NCBI GenBank assembly: GCA_963377175.1
Contig: CAUJNA010001846.1
Coordinates: forward strand, 783,501-847,500
Source of the DNA: Effrenium voratum
Taxonomy: Eukaryota > Sar > Dinophyceae > Suessiales > Symbiodiniaceae
Length of the DNA: 64,000 nt
Direction of reading: 5' to 3'
The translations under genes were made by a program, and so were the position numbers. This document shows, one piece after another, positions 1-11,504 of this stretch. Below the pieces are notes generated by a model. The model was given only the letters and a program-made list of their open reading frames with translations, had not been told where the DNA came from and ran no database searches. How positions within the stretch are numbered: the stretch's first letter is position 1; each line of letters begins with the position of its first letter.

Positions 1-479
1 GAGCAGGGCTATGAACCCAGGGGAAATAAACCTGTGATTCCTTTGGGGGGGGGGGATGAATCTGCCAAGTAGCGAGTTTAGCTATCACGCTAGGCTTGAG
101 GGCCAGAAAGAGGTGGCACTCTTTGACAACTGGAGGCAAAGGGACAGCGAGATGGGAATCCCTTCCACCTAATAACAAATAAATATATACATATATAAAT
201 AAATACACAAGTAAAAAATAAATATGGCTTCTTTTTGCTCAGATTAATCAAGATTGGCTTTATTCATATGCTAATTAGGGGGTCCCCGGAAGCAATTGTG
301 CTCCTCCCTTGGAACAGCCTAAATTGTTTCTGTGTTGGGTTGTAATACAAACTTTGAGGAAGAGAAAAACATTGTGTTTGGCTGGTTCTATTTTTGTTTG
401 TTTTCCCAGACCGCCAGGTCGACAATGCTACTTTTACGGCCAGCCCCTGAGGTTTGCCTGCGCCCCGAACCAACGCCCC
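1..479. other. AT-rich flank without a recognisable gene
   Basis: I see a short poly-G run near 45-54 and an AT-rich stretch around 170-260, and no reading frame that looks like protein. Nothing else could be supported. Confidence 0.5.
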
Positions 480-752
480 GACACAAAAACCCTAAACCTA
501 AACCCTAAAAACCATAAATCTAAACTCTAAAAACCCTAAACCTCAACCCTAAAACCCTAAGCCTAACCATAAACCCAAACCCTAAAGACCCTAAACCTAA
601 ACCCTAAAAACCCTAAACCTAAACCCTACAACCCCAAACCGAAACCCTAAAAAGACCCAAACCTGCATGCAGAAACCTAAGCCCTGAAAACCCTAAACCT
701 AAACCCTCCACCCTAAACCTAAACCTAAACCCTAAAAACCCGCAGACCTGCC
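480..752 (+). repeat. Degenerate telomere-like CCCTAAA tract
   Basis: About 270 bp of CCCTAAA and CCTAAACCCTAAAAA units, with drifted copies (CCATAAA, CCCTACA, CCAAACC). The reverse complement is TTTAGGG, the plant-type telomere unit that is also used by dinoflagellates. The decay of the units and the flanking unique sequence on both sides indicate an interstitial relic, not an active chromosome end. Confidence 0.8.
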
Positions 753-1698
753 TGCTACCCACGCCTCGTGGTACCACGGCCCCACGTTCTGAAGAGAACG
801 CAGGTCACCACGTGTCAGGTATGGCTGCACGAGTTGTGCTACTTGAGTAGTAAAGGGTGCCATACTTGAACCACGTGCTGGACAAGGGTGGATTAGGGGG
901 TGCCGGCAAACCACGGGGGCTGTGGGTACTTTGAGAGTAGGTCAGTTCTAAACCAATACTAGACTGGCGGATTTCTCGCCCAGCCAAGCGCCTTGCACCA
1001 CCCATGCCAGAAATGAACAAAACCAAGGCCCCTCTGTCCCTTTAAGTTTGACTACAACGAGATGGCAACGAAACACGCTTGAACCTTTCCAAGCGGAATG
1101 CTGCTAGCTCCCCGCAACTATTAATTGAGCCTATACTAATTGACCAGAGTTTAAACAGCCCAGGTCATATCTTGGTTTAGAGCTTTCCTTTAGAGACGGG
1201 CACTTGTGTTCAACAACCACTATTGGCTCAGCCCCCGAGTGAAAAGGCCTCGCTCTATCATGGCCATATGTATCAATGTCAGCAAGTGATCAAGCTGAGT
1301 CCACCGTCTGTCCCTTTTGGGCGCTCGTTTTCCGGAGAGTAAGGAAATCCCATAAAACGATTGGCTAATGATAGGTCCTTGGTCCTAAGACCACCGGCCT
1401 GTTGATCTCCCAAAACAATCCTAGACGGCACCTTGCCCTTAAAGAAAGAAAAAGGCTTGAACCCATGCCTGGCCTCTGCCTCAAAGTACATTGGTAACTC
1501 TCTCTTTTCGAGCGGCCGCTAGATAAACGTCACAGTCTCCAAATGCAAAGCTGCCTCGTTGATTCGGGTGTCTCGATATTTCTTGGGGGGGGCGGGATCC
1601 CACAACTTCTGGGTCTTCCTTTTAGTTTCCCAGTAACAGGGGTACCCTCCAAGAACGACACACCCATTCGGGCTGGTAGTTACCCTCGGATTTTCCAG
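753..1698. other. Non-coding stretch, no feature supported
   Basis: Reading frames here are short, on both strands and of random composition. No repeat shared with the rest of the window was noticed. Confidence 0.4.
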
Positions 1699-1831
1699 CA
1701 TGCGGCTCGACGCCAGGCCCCCAGAGCCTCAGACGTGCCGCGTGCCGCGCGAGGAAACGATCCAAAAACAGCTGACGCGGCGGTGCGGGCGGAGTCCTTC
1801 AAGCTCTGACTTGTACCTCAATAAGCGGTAG
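1699..1831 (+). CDS. Possible terminal exon, unknown protein
   Basis: A 44-codon frame (ATG at 1700, TAG at 1829-1831) follows a pyrimidine-rich TTTTCCAG at 1691-1698. Its product is Arg/Pro/Ser rich, with a stretch PREETIQKQLTRRCGRS that looks protein-like. It would be a plus-strand exon in a window whose other gene pieces are on the minus strand, which lowers confidence. The function is not recognised. Confidence 0.25.
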
Positions 1832-4800
1832 TTCAGTCCCTCCAGCCCCGTTTTTTTTTGCTTCCCACGAAAAGCGTCCAAGAGACGCTGGACGAAGCCA
1901 CTTGTGCCAATCACAGGACTCAAAATCAGCCGCTGACTTCCGGCCTCCGGAGCTCAGTGGAAATGTCGCAGACTCTATTTCTGGATGGGCCTAGTAGTTC
2001 AGGGAACCTGAACAAGGACATCCTGCGAAAGAAATTACCGCCAAAGCTCCAAAAGGAAATGACCACGTTGAGCCCTACCCAAGAAAACCGCCGAACCCCC
2101 AACCCCGCCCCCCCCAAAAAAAAATAACGACACCCCCTGCCACCGGCCCCGGGCCCCCACTTGACCTTTTCGACCCAATCTGATCCGCGCGTCAATGGAC
2201 GACTCTCACCAAGCGCGAGCCCTGCGCACTTCAACGACACAAGCCGAAGGCAAAATGAGTCACAATCAAAGCCTGGTGCAAAATCGTCTGCCCAGACAAA
2301 TGCTTTCAGAATTGGAAAGGCGGATATCCGCACCCATTTGTGGCTGGGATTGTCTCTGACTACCCTCCAACTAGGCAGGATTTAGATTATGACTCAAATG
2401 AACAAGTGCTCAAAAAAATCAGAATCGGCCCAAAATGGCCGCTTTCCCCAAAATGGCTTGCCCGGGCACATAGATCAAAGTCAGTGGACTCAAACCGGTG
2501 CCCTGGCTCGTAATTTTGAGCCTGAACGTGGAAAAGGGACCCAGTTGCAACCAGCCCGAACCGAATGGTGGGCCACGTCTGGATCTCTTTTGCTGATGAA
2601 CCAACAGGGAAAACTGGTGCCACTGAATAGCCCTGAACCTGGCTCGGAGGGTGTAGCTTCACATGGCAAACCTAGCCGAACGACATTCAAAGATTCAAAA
2701 AGCACGGGCCCGGGACCTTGAACTGGATCGCTTGCCTTTGGTCGACATTGCCATGGTGATTCCAACCTGCTAGAGCCTTTTTGGAGCTCCGTAAGCTGGC
2801 AACGATGTAAGCGCTTGCGCGTCCACAGGGACACAAGAGCATCCCTGGAGGAAGTCCCTAACTTTCTTAGAAACACTTGTGTCAGGTATTGGGCGAAGCT
2901 AAAGTTTGAGCAGATTCAGGCCCCCTAGATCTGATACTAAGAAGCTGCTGGAGCCCTGCTGCTTCTTTAGCGCCCAACCGCAAGATCCAACAGGATGTCC
3001 AGTCAGGCTGAGACTGAAACGTTTCAACCCTGGGGTTTCTGAAGCAGGTACCACGCCTTCCACCCAAGTTTCAGAACCACATCTGAATGACGCAACCGGT
3101 GCAACAACCTGACACGAACGGACCGCCGACCGATCGCCGGGCCTCCGGGGGCACAGTCTGCCACCCCTCACAGCGCGTGAAACAACAACAGTTGGAGCAA
3201 TTGGACACAATGTGCTTGGTGTAGTGGGTGTGGTTATCTGAATCATGTCTTCATCCAACGTGCTCGGCCAAGTAAGCAGTTGGGAACCTAGCTTCTAACC
3301 CACAAGTAAGTCCCCAAAGTGAGGTTCACCTTAGTCTCCTTAGGTGTTTTAAAACAAGAGAAGGAAAAAAACATTCAAGCGGCCAACCACAAATGCGAGA
3401 CTGGCGAATTCGGGGAAGCGGACCAGCGCCCGAACCTGGGCCCCTCATTTGGCAGAGACCCCAACATTCGCCAGTGTCTGCCATCAAATCCGCATGACAG
3501 ATACTATCTATTTTAGTAGGGGAACCCTCCCCCAAAAAAAGGGGTAGAAGGGCACTACTGGGGGACCCAGGATATGCCTTGGAGAAGTCTCCACACTGGT
3601 TGAGTCTGGCTGGATGCTGTGGGGCGCAAAGCCGCTTGGAAGCTTGAACAGCTCGCTGGAGCTCTGCCCACTGCATGTGGTTGTTGAATTTAGTGCGAGT
3701 GACAACTTCAAACCTTTTGGCTGGCCGGAAAAAAAATGCTCGCCGTCAGTAAGTTCAAGGGAGGTCCTGGATGCAACAGAATAACGACACTGTATGCTTT
3801 TGCCCGTTCCGTGCCTGGTGACCATCTCGATGACTTGCCATAAATGTCCAGTTCGAAAAATGATATCATTCATCATAGAAATCCCAAATCGGCTACAACA
3901 CTCAACCTTTATGAGGTTGTGGTGTCATTTGCCAGTCATATCAGGCCTTGGACCGATCTTCCCACCATCTGTCAGATTTGGAGCAATCTCTTTATTTTAA
4001 GCAGGTGCGTTGAAGCCGAATCCAGTCATAATCAGCGGAGGAACATGTGCCTGATAGTTTTCGCCCCTCATGTTAGACAAACACCCAATCTCAGCATTGC
4101 ATGAGACTCAGATACTGTCTAGGTGGGCTTCCACTACCCCAAACGTCCCAGGCCTTTTGTACCCCATTAGTTCCTTATACGTCCCCACCACAAGGATGGC
4201 AACAAAGATGATGTTTAGTCAGCTTCCCTCTGGTGAGCGGTTTGGAGTGGTTGCTTGGTGGTTATGAGGTAATTTCCCATCTACCCTCCACAAGAACCAG
4301 AGGGTTCAAATCCCCACCAATCCAAACCACCAATTGAGGTTTACCTGATTCAACCTAAAGCCTAAACTAAAGCTGTCCCTCCTGGTAGGTCTTGCCCAAA
4401 TACGTGTTGTTTGTTCCTTTTCGGCAGGATCAAACGCAAGGAGCGCCGGGAAAGCACCAAGACACCCGGAAATTGGGCCCCGTTGAAACCCACCAAACCA
4501 CGGCCAAACAAACGTAGGCGACAGAAAACGCATAGCATATCAGCAGACATGATGCTTGTTGGTTGGTTCCACTTACCACAAACAGGGTTGTGATAGAACA
4601 CAAAACGTCCAAAAACATGTAACCAAACACTGCATAGATTTGTTCACACAAATATTGCTCACACAACCACCTGGATTCCAAGTCACAGCTTACTCCCGGG
4701 GGAACCAACCGGTGGGCTACGACTTCGCTTCGGGGAGTTTGTAGAAATGGCAACCTGAAGCCTCCCGCGCCACGTGTGTCTTAAAAAATACAGCAGAAGC

Positions 4801-6129
4801 CCCCAAAAAAAATCAATGGGCTTTCCTTTTGTCCCATCAAGCCACCCCTCAACAGGGGGACTCCTGAAGCAACCCATGTTTTCTTGTCTCCAGCCGGGAC
4901 CCCGGCCCCGGGCGCCGAGGTGTGGCTGGGCCGCTCCTGGCCAGTGACGGCCAGGTCGCATGCGTAAAGCGATGCCCGGGGATCAGCTAACGGGTCTCAA
5001 ACCGCAAGGGAACTGCGTGACAGGAAAACCCAAAGCGATGCCAACATTTGGAATGACTGGGAAGGGTTGTCGGCTTCAAGAGGGTTTTCCACTTTAAGGT
5101 CAACAAATGGTCGAAAGCAACTAAAGAAGCCTTGGATCCTTGAACTGAACATTCGCAAGGGTGCTTGTTGGCTTTATGTGGAGGGACAACATGAGTTCAA
5201 CACACGTCTGAGCTGAATACGAGGGACTAGTCCATGCGGGTTCGGAGTTGGGAGGCAGGTTCGGCCAACGCACGAAAAGGCATGTTTAAACACCTACGGG
5301 TGGCTTCAAAGGAAAACAAAAAGGAAACCACCCATTTGAGGGTTCCGATTCCATTCTTGAGACAAGCCCATATTGTTCCGTTGGTTTCCTTTGAAGGCCA
5401 ACCAAACTCTAAGGGTCAACTTGAATACAAATGGACATACCCCAAAATTTTGAGCTTGTGTATGGGCTATGCAGGGTACGCACCCAAACCATCCCTGAGG
5501 CCAGCAGGTCAATAAGTGCGGTATGTCCATTTGGAGTAAGTTGTCCCTCAAACAACCTTTGCCCAGGAACTCGCAACCCGTATCTGGAGGACCCGTAGGA
5601 TTCGCGAATTGCATCGCTTTGCTGTATTCCCCAAGTTCAGCTTTGCCGCATCTTTGTGGCCAAAGTGGTTCATTCTTTGGTTTCCCTAAAATGGACTTAA
5701 GCCGGGGTTTCCCTTTTCAAGAGATCATACACACCTCGGTTTAAGGACCTCGACGGGCAGCATTTGCCTGCATGTCCTTTTGGAAAACAGGATGGTAGCT
5801 GTGGTTGTCCTGATCTATTTTGATTGAGTACACATGCTAAACTCAATTCACCAAGCCAGGCAAGTGTCTCGACCGCCCATTGCCCGGCAGGCCTGCATAG
5901 TGGCTGCCCGGAAGGGTCGGTCCCGCGCTGGCTCGAACCTGGGTCCAGACGCCCCCAAAAGCCTCTGTTGTCAAAGAAAAGCACTCTGTTCTTTTCAGCC
6001 CGCCAATAGTGAACAAGATCAAAAGATTTACATGGGTGTGGATCCTTTTCTTAGGATTTGGACCCCACACAATGGCGCAACCATGTTTCCCTTGGGCTTA
6101 AAAGCCACGAAAACGTGGTAAGCCGTGTA
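1832..6129. other. Gene-poor 4.3-kb stretch
   Basis: Many short overlapping frames on both strands, none with recognisable protein character. At 5323-5405 lies a copy of the dispersed GGAAACCACCC...GGTTTCCTTTGAAGG repeat that also occurs near 39400 and 49810. A weak tRNA-like segment at 4239-4334 is discussed under rejected items. Confidence 0.4.
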
Positions 6130-6255
6130 AGCCACAAAAAAGTGACAGACCCGCACTGCGAAAACCGCGCAAGAGCCATCCACGACATCAGCTTCCCCGA
6201 ACGGCTCAACGAAACCGGCCATCTCGCTCGAGGGCTCCATCCGCATCCCCGAGGC
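6130..6255 (-). CDS. Possible exon, unknown protein
   Basis: A minus-strand frame reads MRMEPSSEMAGFVEPFGEAD then VVDGSCAVFAVRV. Composition and absence of stops suggest an exon. A second minus frame just upstream (about 6330-6255) could encode a hydrophobic segment (GFGVLVFLVAIQ), so a membrane protein is possible, but the two are in different frames. The borders are not clear and the function is unknown. Confidence 0.3.
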
Positions 6256-6339
6256 GTCTCACCAGACGTCTGAATCGCCACAAGGAATACAAGGACGCCG
6301 AAGCCCATGTAGAGAATCCGCTTGTGAAGCAGGTGGGTT

Positions 6340-7260
6340 TTGGGTTTTGGCTGATCCTTTTGCATTTGAGGTTTTAGTGGCTCCCTGCTAGACGCTTGGA
6401 CCCCAAGAGGCTTTCAGACTTCCAGTTCCGGATGATGCGACCAGGCCCTGCCCTGCCTCCCTTTTGTCAAACCCAGCGACCAGGCCAGCCTTAACCCCAG
6501 CCCCCATCACCCACGAGGCCCCGGGCGGAGCCACGTTGAAGGACCGGCCCAACGCGGACTTCAGGTGCGGCAGGAGCTCGGCCTAAACACTTCAACGGTC
6601 AAGGAACGCAAAACAGAACTCACTTGCCCAAAGGACCCGGAAAAAAAAGGTTAACCTTTTGGTGCCATGACTAAAATGGACCAAATCGGGGAAACGAAAA
6701 GGCCGTAAGGTCGGCTTTGGGCAAGTGAGAGAAGCATTGAACCAACCAACCGAAAAAAGGAAGCGATTGCTAATTGCACAAGACCAAATGCTTGGTTGTC
6801 AAAGGACTCACCACCCACGCAAGTTCTTCATCAACTGGACACGCATGCTACTGTTTCCTTGAACCAACCTGGCTATGGGCATGGTTCCCAATAATAGGGA
6901 TCCTTATTGTGCTTTTCAAAACAGCCTATCAGGAGGATCGTGGTCCAATCCCAGGAGGTATTGGCCAGAGGGAAAGACTAGAGGTTGAATGAATCACCTG
7001 AATCACATTTGAAACTTGGCCCTAGTTAAAGGCGTCTAAGGCTGCACCCATTTATGATTGAGACTGCTCTCCAATTACATCTTCCCTGGCATTGACTGTG
7101 GATTTCGGGAAAAACCATGAAAAACCAACATGTTGCGATCGCAACTAGGGAGAGAGAAACCGCTGCCCCCTTGCTCGCTCGGCGTCCGGACATTGTACTG
7201 GCTCCTGGCAGGACCACTGTGAGCTGGTTCTGCTCGAAATTTCACATGACAGGTATGGGC
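6340..7260. other. Non-coding stretch, no feature supported
   Basis: Only random-looking frames. No shared repeat was noticed in this interval. Confidence 0.35.
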
Positions 7261-7261
7261 A

Positions 7262-7382
7262 TACGGGGGATGCACGACATCCAATTCGCACCACCTAAGA
7301 AACCCTGGCATGATGATTCCCCTGCAACTGCCAACATTCTACATGGTTTCAACGTGGTGCAGGATTCCGTCCATCCACACTA
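7262..7382 (-). mobile_element. Short TIR element, GTGGATGG family (copy E)
   Basis: Read on the minus strand this starts TAGTGTGGATGGACGGAATC, continues CTGCACCAC...GAAACCATG, and ends GGTGGTGCGAATTGGATG...CCCCCGTA. It matches the copies at 18505, 30410, 38308, 51718 and 58291. One terminal inverted repeat is well kept and the other is degenerate. It has no coding capacity. Confidence 0.7.
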
Positions 7383-7385
7383 CCA

Positions 7386-7738
7386 TAGCCTTTTGATGCA
7401 CCGAAGCATTGCAAAGTCAGCTGGGCGGGTCTTGTCAGATGCGGGCTCCCGCACGAAATGGAGTTTGACCTTGCCGCGTCTAGCGTTGTCAGGGAAATCG
7501 CAATGGATAGATTATCTGGGGTGCCATTCGAAAGCTCAGTTGGGGGGTGGATGTGCAAGTTGCAAGCATCACGCAGTCTGTCAAACCCATTGACCATGGC
7601 ACGTACGCAGACACGAATCTGCAAGGCGTCCAAAAGGGGCACCCCGGAGCGCGTACCGAGCTTTTGAGCTGATTCGCTGGAAATCGATAGAAATCGAAGC
7701 AGTCGGCTCCTCACCACTTTGGAGTACTTGGAGGTCAC
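7386..7738 (-). CDS. Open frame of uncertain strand, unknown protein
   Basis: A stop-free minus frame of about 118 codons begins with the residues TSKYSKVVRSRLLRFLSISS and runs into the neighbouring TIR element. The opposite strand also has an open frame (7458-7667), so the coding strand cannot be decided by eye. If the minus frame is real, the exon would end within a few bases of the element at 7262-7382, at a TATG|GTAGTG junction. I do not recognise the product. Confidence 0.25.
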
Positions 7739-7739
7739 G

Positions 7740-9050
7740 TAGAGGGCACCGACTTTGAACCTTGGATCAAGCCCAAAGCGGTTTGCTCACTGGATTTTCT
7801 CCTCTGAGTTTGTCCCTCAACTCAATGTGGCTGGTGTCCTTTGTTTTTCCCCCGCGTGGTTGGGTACCATCAAAAAGGACACACCCTAGTATTGGATTCC
7901 CTGATATCAAAGTCGGTTGAAGCGGGGAACTCATCCATGTTGGGAAGGCTTCGGATCGATCCGAAGGATCCTTAGATATTGCAAAAAAAACAAGCTGCTA
8001 ACCATGGTGAGTTGCCAGGTTCTCCGCATTCCCTAGACAGGAAAGACACCAAAGTTGCATGTTCACCAACCCACCACCCCACCACCCCACCCCGCTAAGC
8101 GCGCTCCAGTTGTTCAGGCGGCAAGAAAGAATTGCGCACGCGGTGCAAGCGTCAAAGGATGTCTTGGAAAAAAAGGATGGTTATTTCAGTCTTTCCCAGT
8201 TAGCTGTGAGATGACCGCCTAAACAAGAAACAAGCAATGGTTTCCTATGATCATGGGCTACTGATTGTTGTTGAAGTACCCCACAACGATATTCTAATCA
8301 TTCAGATTCTTCTGGTGATTCTTTGCTGCCATGTATGACTGCGCTCGATTGCTGGATGCCCGAGCATTGGCGTTGCAGACTCAACTCAGCCTTTTGCCTT
8401 TTTCCCCTTTTTCCCTTTTCAGTTTCCTTCGCTGCCCTCTTACCAGCAAAAGTCCTCCTTTTGCACGGGGTCTAAGTCTGGCCAAGTTGAGTACACTTTA
8501 CCTGAGTTGCCCAAACACTATTCATTGCTTGTCCGTACATGTGGTCGTAAAAGCGACAAGTGCCGGGGTGAGGACTGCACGTGTGCAATCCTAAGCCCAG
8601 TTGTGTGTTTTCTTCCCGTTGTTTCGGGTGGGTTTCCCTTCAAAATCAACCAACCAAGAAAAGTCATGGTTGCCTCGCCTCTCGGGAGGTTTGGGGTACA
8701 TATTGGCTCAGGTCGTTGGTTGCCATTGGAAGGAGTCGCTGGGCCCATTCTTGGGCGGGGGTAAATCAAGCGTATTGAAAATGGGATGCTTATGAGTCAT
8801 ATGAGGTTCCCATTTGGAGCCCGGGTCACCGGGAAACTCTGGTGGGGGCCAGCCACAAAGGGGACATGCAGGGACCTTTTGGGCGCTTCAGTGAACTAAC
8901 CCGAAAGGATCCCCTGGGTGGCTCGTCTTTTTTTGGGGAACCCCCTTCTGATTGGCTCAAGGTCAAACCAGGAGACAACCGATCATTTTGGGAAGTCCCC
9001 TAACCAAAGACACACCCAAGTAGCACATTTTAACCATTGAAGAACTACCA
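7740..9050. other. Non-coding flank of the retroelement
   Basis: Contains a CCACCCCACCACCCC run at about 8070-8095 and a GGTTTCCCTTCAAAA repeat core at 8627-8660. No protein-like exon was found. At 8951-8960 TTGGCTCAAG matches ten bases of the spliced-leader 3' end, which is too short to call. Confidence 0.4.
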
Positions 9051-9231
9051 GTGCATGCAAGCTAACCAAACGGCACCACACACAAGCACGCGATAACTCT
9101 TTTATCCGAGCAGTGTGTTGGTGCCAGGGACTCATCTTCCCCTGTCAGATGACAAAGGCTGGGTGGGCCCCATGGGCCACCCAACTCACAATCTCAAAAA
9201 CTGAAGAACGGGTGTGCAGACTGATAGCGCC
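9051..9231 (-). repeat. Retroelement direct repeat B2
   Basis: A 181-bp copy of B at the downstream end of the element, near-identical to 11210-11390 (one difference seen, at the fourth base). It contains an imperfect palindrome, GGGTGGGCCCCATGGGCCA followed by CCC, around 9159-9182. It lies 80 bp past the RNase H stop. Confidence 0.9.
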
Positions 9232-9311
9232 CGCCCCTGAGCCGGGGCCCGTGGCACCCAGGCCACAGGGGGGTCTGCCACCAGGGGAAGTGAGTCGCCC
9301 ACCGGCTCCGG

Positions 9312-11144
9312 TCACGGGAGCATGGGTGGGCCCACGCTAAGATCAAATGCATCTCCATTCAGGAGACGCGGGAGAAAAACGAACTCCTCGCAGAGTTCCT
9401 GCTTGGGGACCCTTTGCAAAGGGTCGAACCCAGAGAAATCTGGGTGCGTCAGCTCATCAGCCCATTGATTGAATTCACGGGGCACGTGGTTGGCCGCCAG
9501 CGAGCAGCCATGGGTGTGGAGCAGGAAGACCAGCTCCATCAGGATCGCCGCCGTGTAGGGCTTCTTGGATCCAAGGTTGAGCATCGCCATGACGTTGCCC
9601 TGATTGTCACTGCCCACCGGGAGTCGGACCCGGGAGGACAGAGGGCCTTGGTGCGTGAGGATCATGTTACAGAGGAAGAGCGTGCCCAGCATCTCCAGAG
9701 CCGCAATCCTCCGCTTGGGATCCCCATTCTTGAAAGCCCAAGGGTACTCCTCCACGTGGATCTGCTCGTGGAACCAGTACACCTCCTTCTTTTCCGGCTC
9801 CACTTTGTTGGAGCACCAACCTCCCACAAATGCCAGTCCTTCGTCCGAGGCGCTAGCATCGCTGCAACCCCACCAAGAGGACTTCGGCAAGTAAGGGGAG
9901 TACTGGACGAAAGGCGTGTTGAAGAGGAACCGCAGCATGAACGCCAGCATCCTGACCACCTTGGGGGGTTTCCCCACCGTGGTGGTGGCCATCTTCCAGG
10001 CCCAAAGTGGCTGGAGCATCGACTTCGCCAGCGGACATGCAGCCGTCGCCCATTGGATGCGACCCAGGGCCTTCTCGATGTCCTTTGAGTGCATCGCCTG
10101 CCCTTCCACCATGGTCTGCAAAACCTCCATAACCAGGATGTGTTTGTTGGCTGCCATGAGAACCTGCGGGATGTTCGGGTGGACCACGAAACCCAGCCAC
10201 GTGTTAACCTCCGCCAAATGCGTCTTCTTCCAGCTAAGCGGGGTGCCCAAGGCCAGGAGTGTTGCCAGCAGCGCCACCGCCAAGTTTACTGCCCCCTCGC
10301 TTCGAAGCAGCCACAGGAAGTCATCGACAAAGACGAAGTTCCAATCCACTTGAGGGAAAAGTGCGTAGAGGACCCTGAGTAGAAGGGCTGCCAGGCGTCC
10401 CCAGTAGGATTGGGCACTGGCCATGCCATATGTGCCTACCTTGTTCACCCACCATTCTTCCCCCAGTGAGGCCACCTGGAACCGCCAGTCCTTCCTGAGG
10501 ACCTTCACTCTCCGGTGGGCCTTGGTGACGTCCGCCTTGAGCAGCACCCACCTGGTGCCCGGCTCCGGCCATAGCCAGCCCCCAGGTGGAGGTTTGACGA
10601 CCCCCCTCTCGGGGCCAGGGGCACCCTGAGAGGGGTCCCTCCGCAGCTGCCGCATGTAGCCAATGAAGAGCTTGGACCCCATCCAGCACCGTCGGAGCCG
10701 TCGTCCTTTCCACCGTCTGGTTCCTGATGGTGTCATTGGCCCCTCCCACCGACCATCGTAGATCGTGCGGATCTTGTCCCCCTCGTCGATGCCCGCTAGG
10801 GGGCCGCCTCGATTTTGCAGCCACAGCGCGATGCTGCCTCCACCTTACTGAAGGGGCCCTCCACCATGCCCATGGGGACCTCCTCCAGAAATGTGCCCCG
10901 GATGAGCTCGCTGAAGTGGGGTAGTTACCCCTGCCCGTTGGGTGAGGGAGTTCCTGAACTCCGGCTCCTCCCCTTTCAGCTCCTTCTTGAGTGGCCAGAT
11001 GCCCGGCGAGGTCAGGGGTGGGTCCGTGACCCCCAGTGGGACCCCTTGCTCCAGATCCCGGGGAAACTGGTGGTCGGGGTCCGGGAAGGGTTGGCCGTCA
11101 GCTGGTTCAAAGAACCCAGGGCAAAGCTTGAGCCAAAATGGCAT
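9312..11144 (-). pseudogene. Reverse transcriptase-RNase H of the retroelement, frameshifted
   Basis: The first ATG (11144-11142) lies inside repeat A2 and directly overlaps the spliced-leader-like sequence, giving MPFWLKLCPGFFEP. The RT core follows with DEGDKIRTIYDG, then (another frame) VGGANDTIRNQTVERTTAPT, and in the longest open stretch (10736-9312) KADVTKAHRR and the active-site box FVFVDDF. RNase H residues are visible: SDAS (Asp), ALEM (Glu), GSDNQGN (Asp) and NQWADELTHPDF (Asp). Reading the domain needs at least four frame changes between 10920 and 10600, one of them at a GGGGCCAGGGGCACCC motif. Catalytic residues are kept in the final open frame, so the decay may be recent. Confidence 0.88.
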
Positions 11145-11209
11145 GCGCCATTATGGTCAAGCATTGCCAACACAGTTCATGTTTCCACATGCGTTTCAAC
11201 ATTAACAAA
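11104..11209 (-). repeat. Retroelement direct repeat A2
   Basis: A 106-bp repeat matching 17645-17750 without gaps. It includes GGTTCAAAGAACC (inverted repeat), the spliced-leader match at 11127-11142 and an ATG at 11144 that opens the RT frame. It directly abuts B1 at 11210. Confidence 0.92.
11127..11161 (-). promoter_or_regulatory. Relict spliced-leader-like palindrome in A2
   Basis: Minus strand carries GCCATTTTGGCTCAAG (11142-11127), identical to the last 16 bases of the 22-base dinoflagellate spliced leader. It is preceded by a near-complement, CTTGACCATAATGGC, so the 35 bases form an imperfect hairpin. The same sequence lies upstream of gag in A1. Confidence 0.7.
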
Positions 11210-11390
11210 GTGTATGCAAGCTAACCAAACGGCACCACACACAAGCACGCGATAACTCTTTTATCCGAGCAGTGTGTTGGTGCCAGGGACTCATCTTCCC
11301 CTGTCAGATGACAAAGGCTGGGTGGGCCCCATGGGCCACCCAACTCACAATCTCAAAAACTGAAGAACGGGTGTGCAGACTGATAGCGCC
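11210..11390 (-). repeat. Retroelement direct repeat B1
   Basis: A 181-bp repeat matching B2 (9051-9231). It lies about 115 bp downstream of the recombinase stop and directly abuts A2, so B1/A2 is an end-to-end junction of two units. Confidence 0.9.
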
Positions 11391-11504
11391 ATTTCCGAAG
11401 GACAGTCTGGCACACCCGCCATTTCGAAGGATGCCAGTCTGTGCTGAGGGCCCTGGCCAGAGCCCCGGGCCTCCCATCCCCTTGGTCGCCAGGGCCGGGG
11501 GCAC

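Noticed and set aside
4239..4334. tRNA-like segment: GGTTTGGA...TCCAAACC ends, GGTTCAAATCC (B-box like), followed by ACCA
   Set aside because: No proper anticodon arm, a poor T stem, and five extra bases between T arm and acceptor. At best a decayed tRNA-derived SINE piece.
7117..7593. 158-codon plus-strand open frame
   Set aside because: It runs through the short TIR element at 7262-7382, so it is not a conserved coding region.
8949..8961. TTGGCTCAAG spliced-leader fragment (also CTTGAGCCAA near 63526 on the other strand)
   Set aside because: Only ten bases match, which is too short to separate from chance.
9414..10382. Long plus-strand frames opposite the reverse transcriptase (up to 224 codons)
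   Set aside because: Antisense shadows of the GC-rich RT/RNase H frame; the protein motifs are all on the minus strand.
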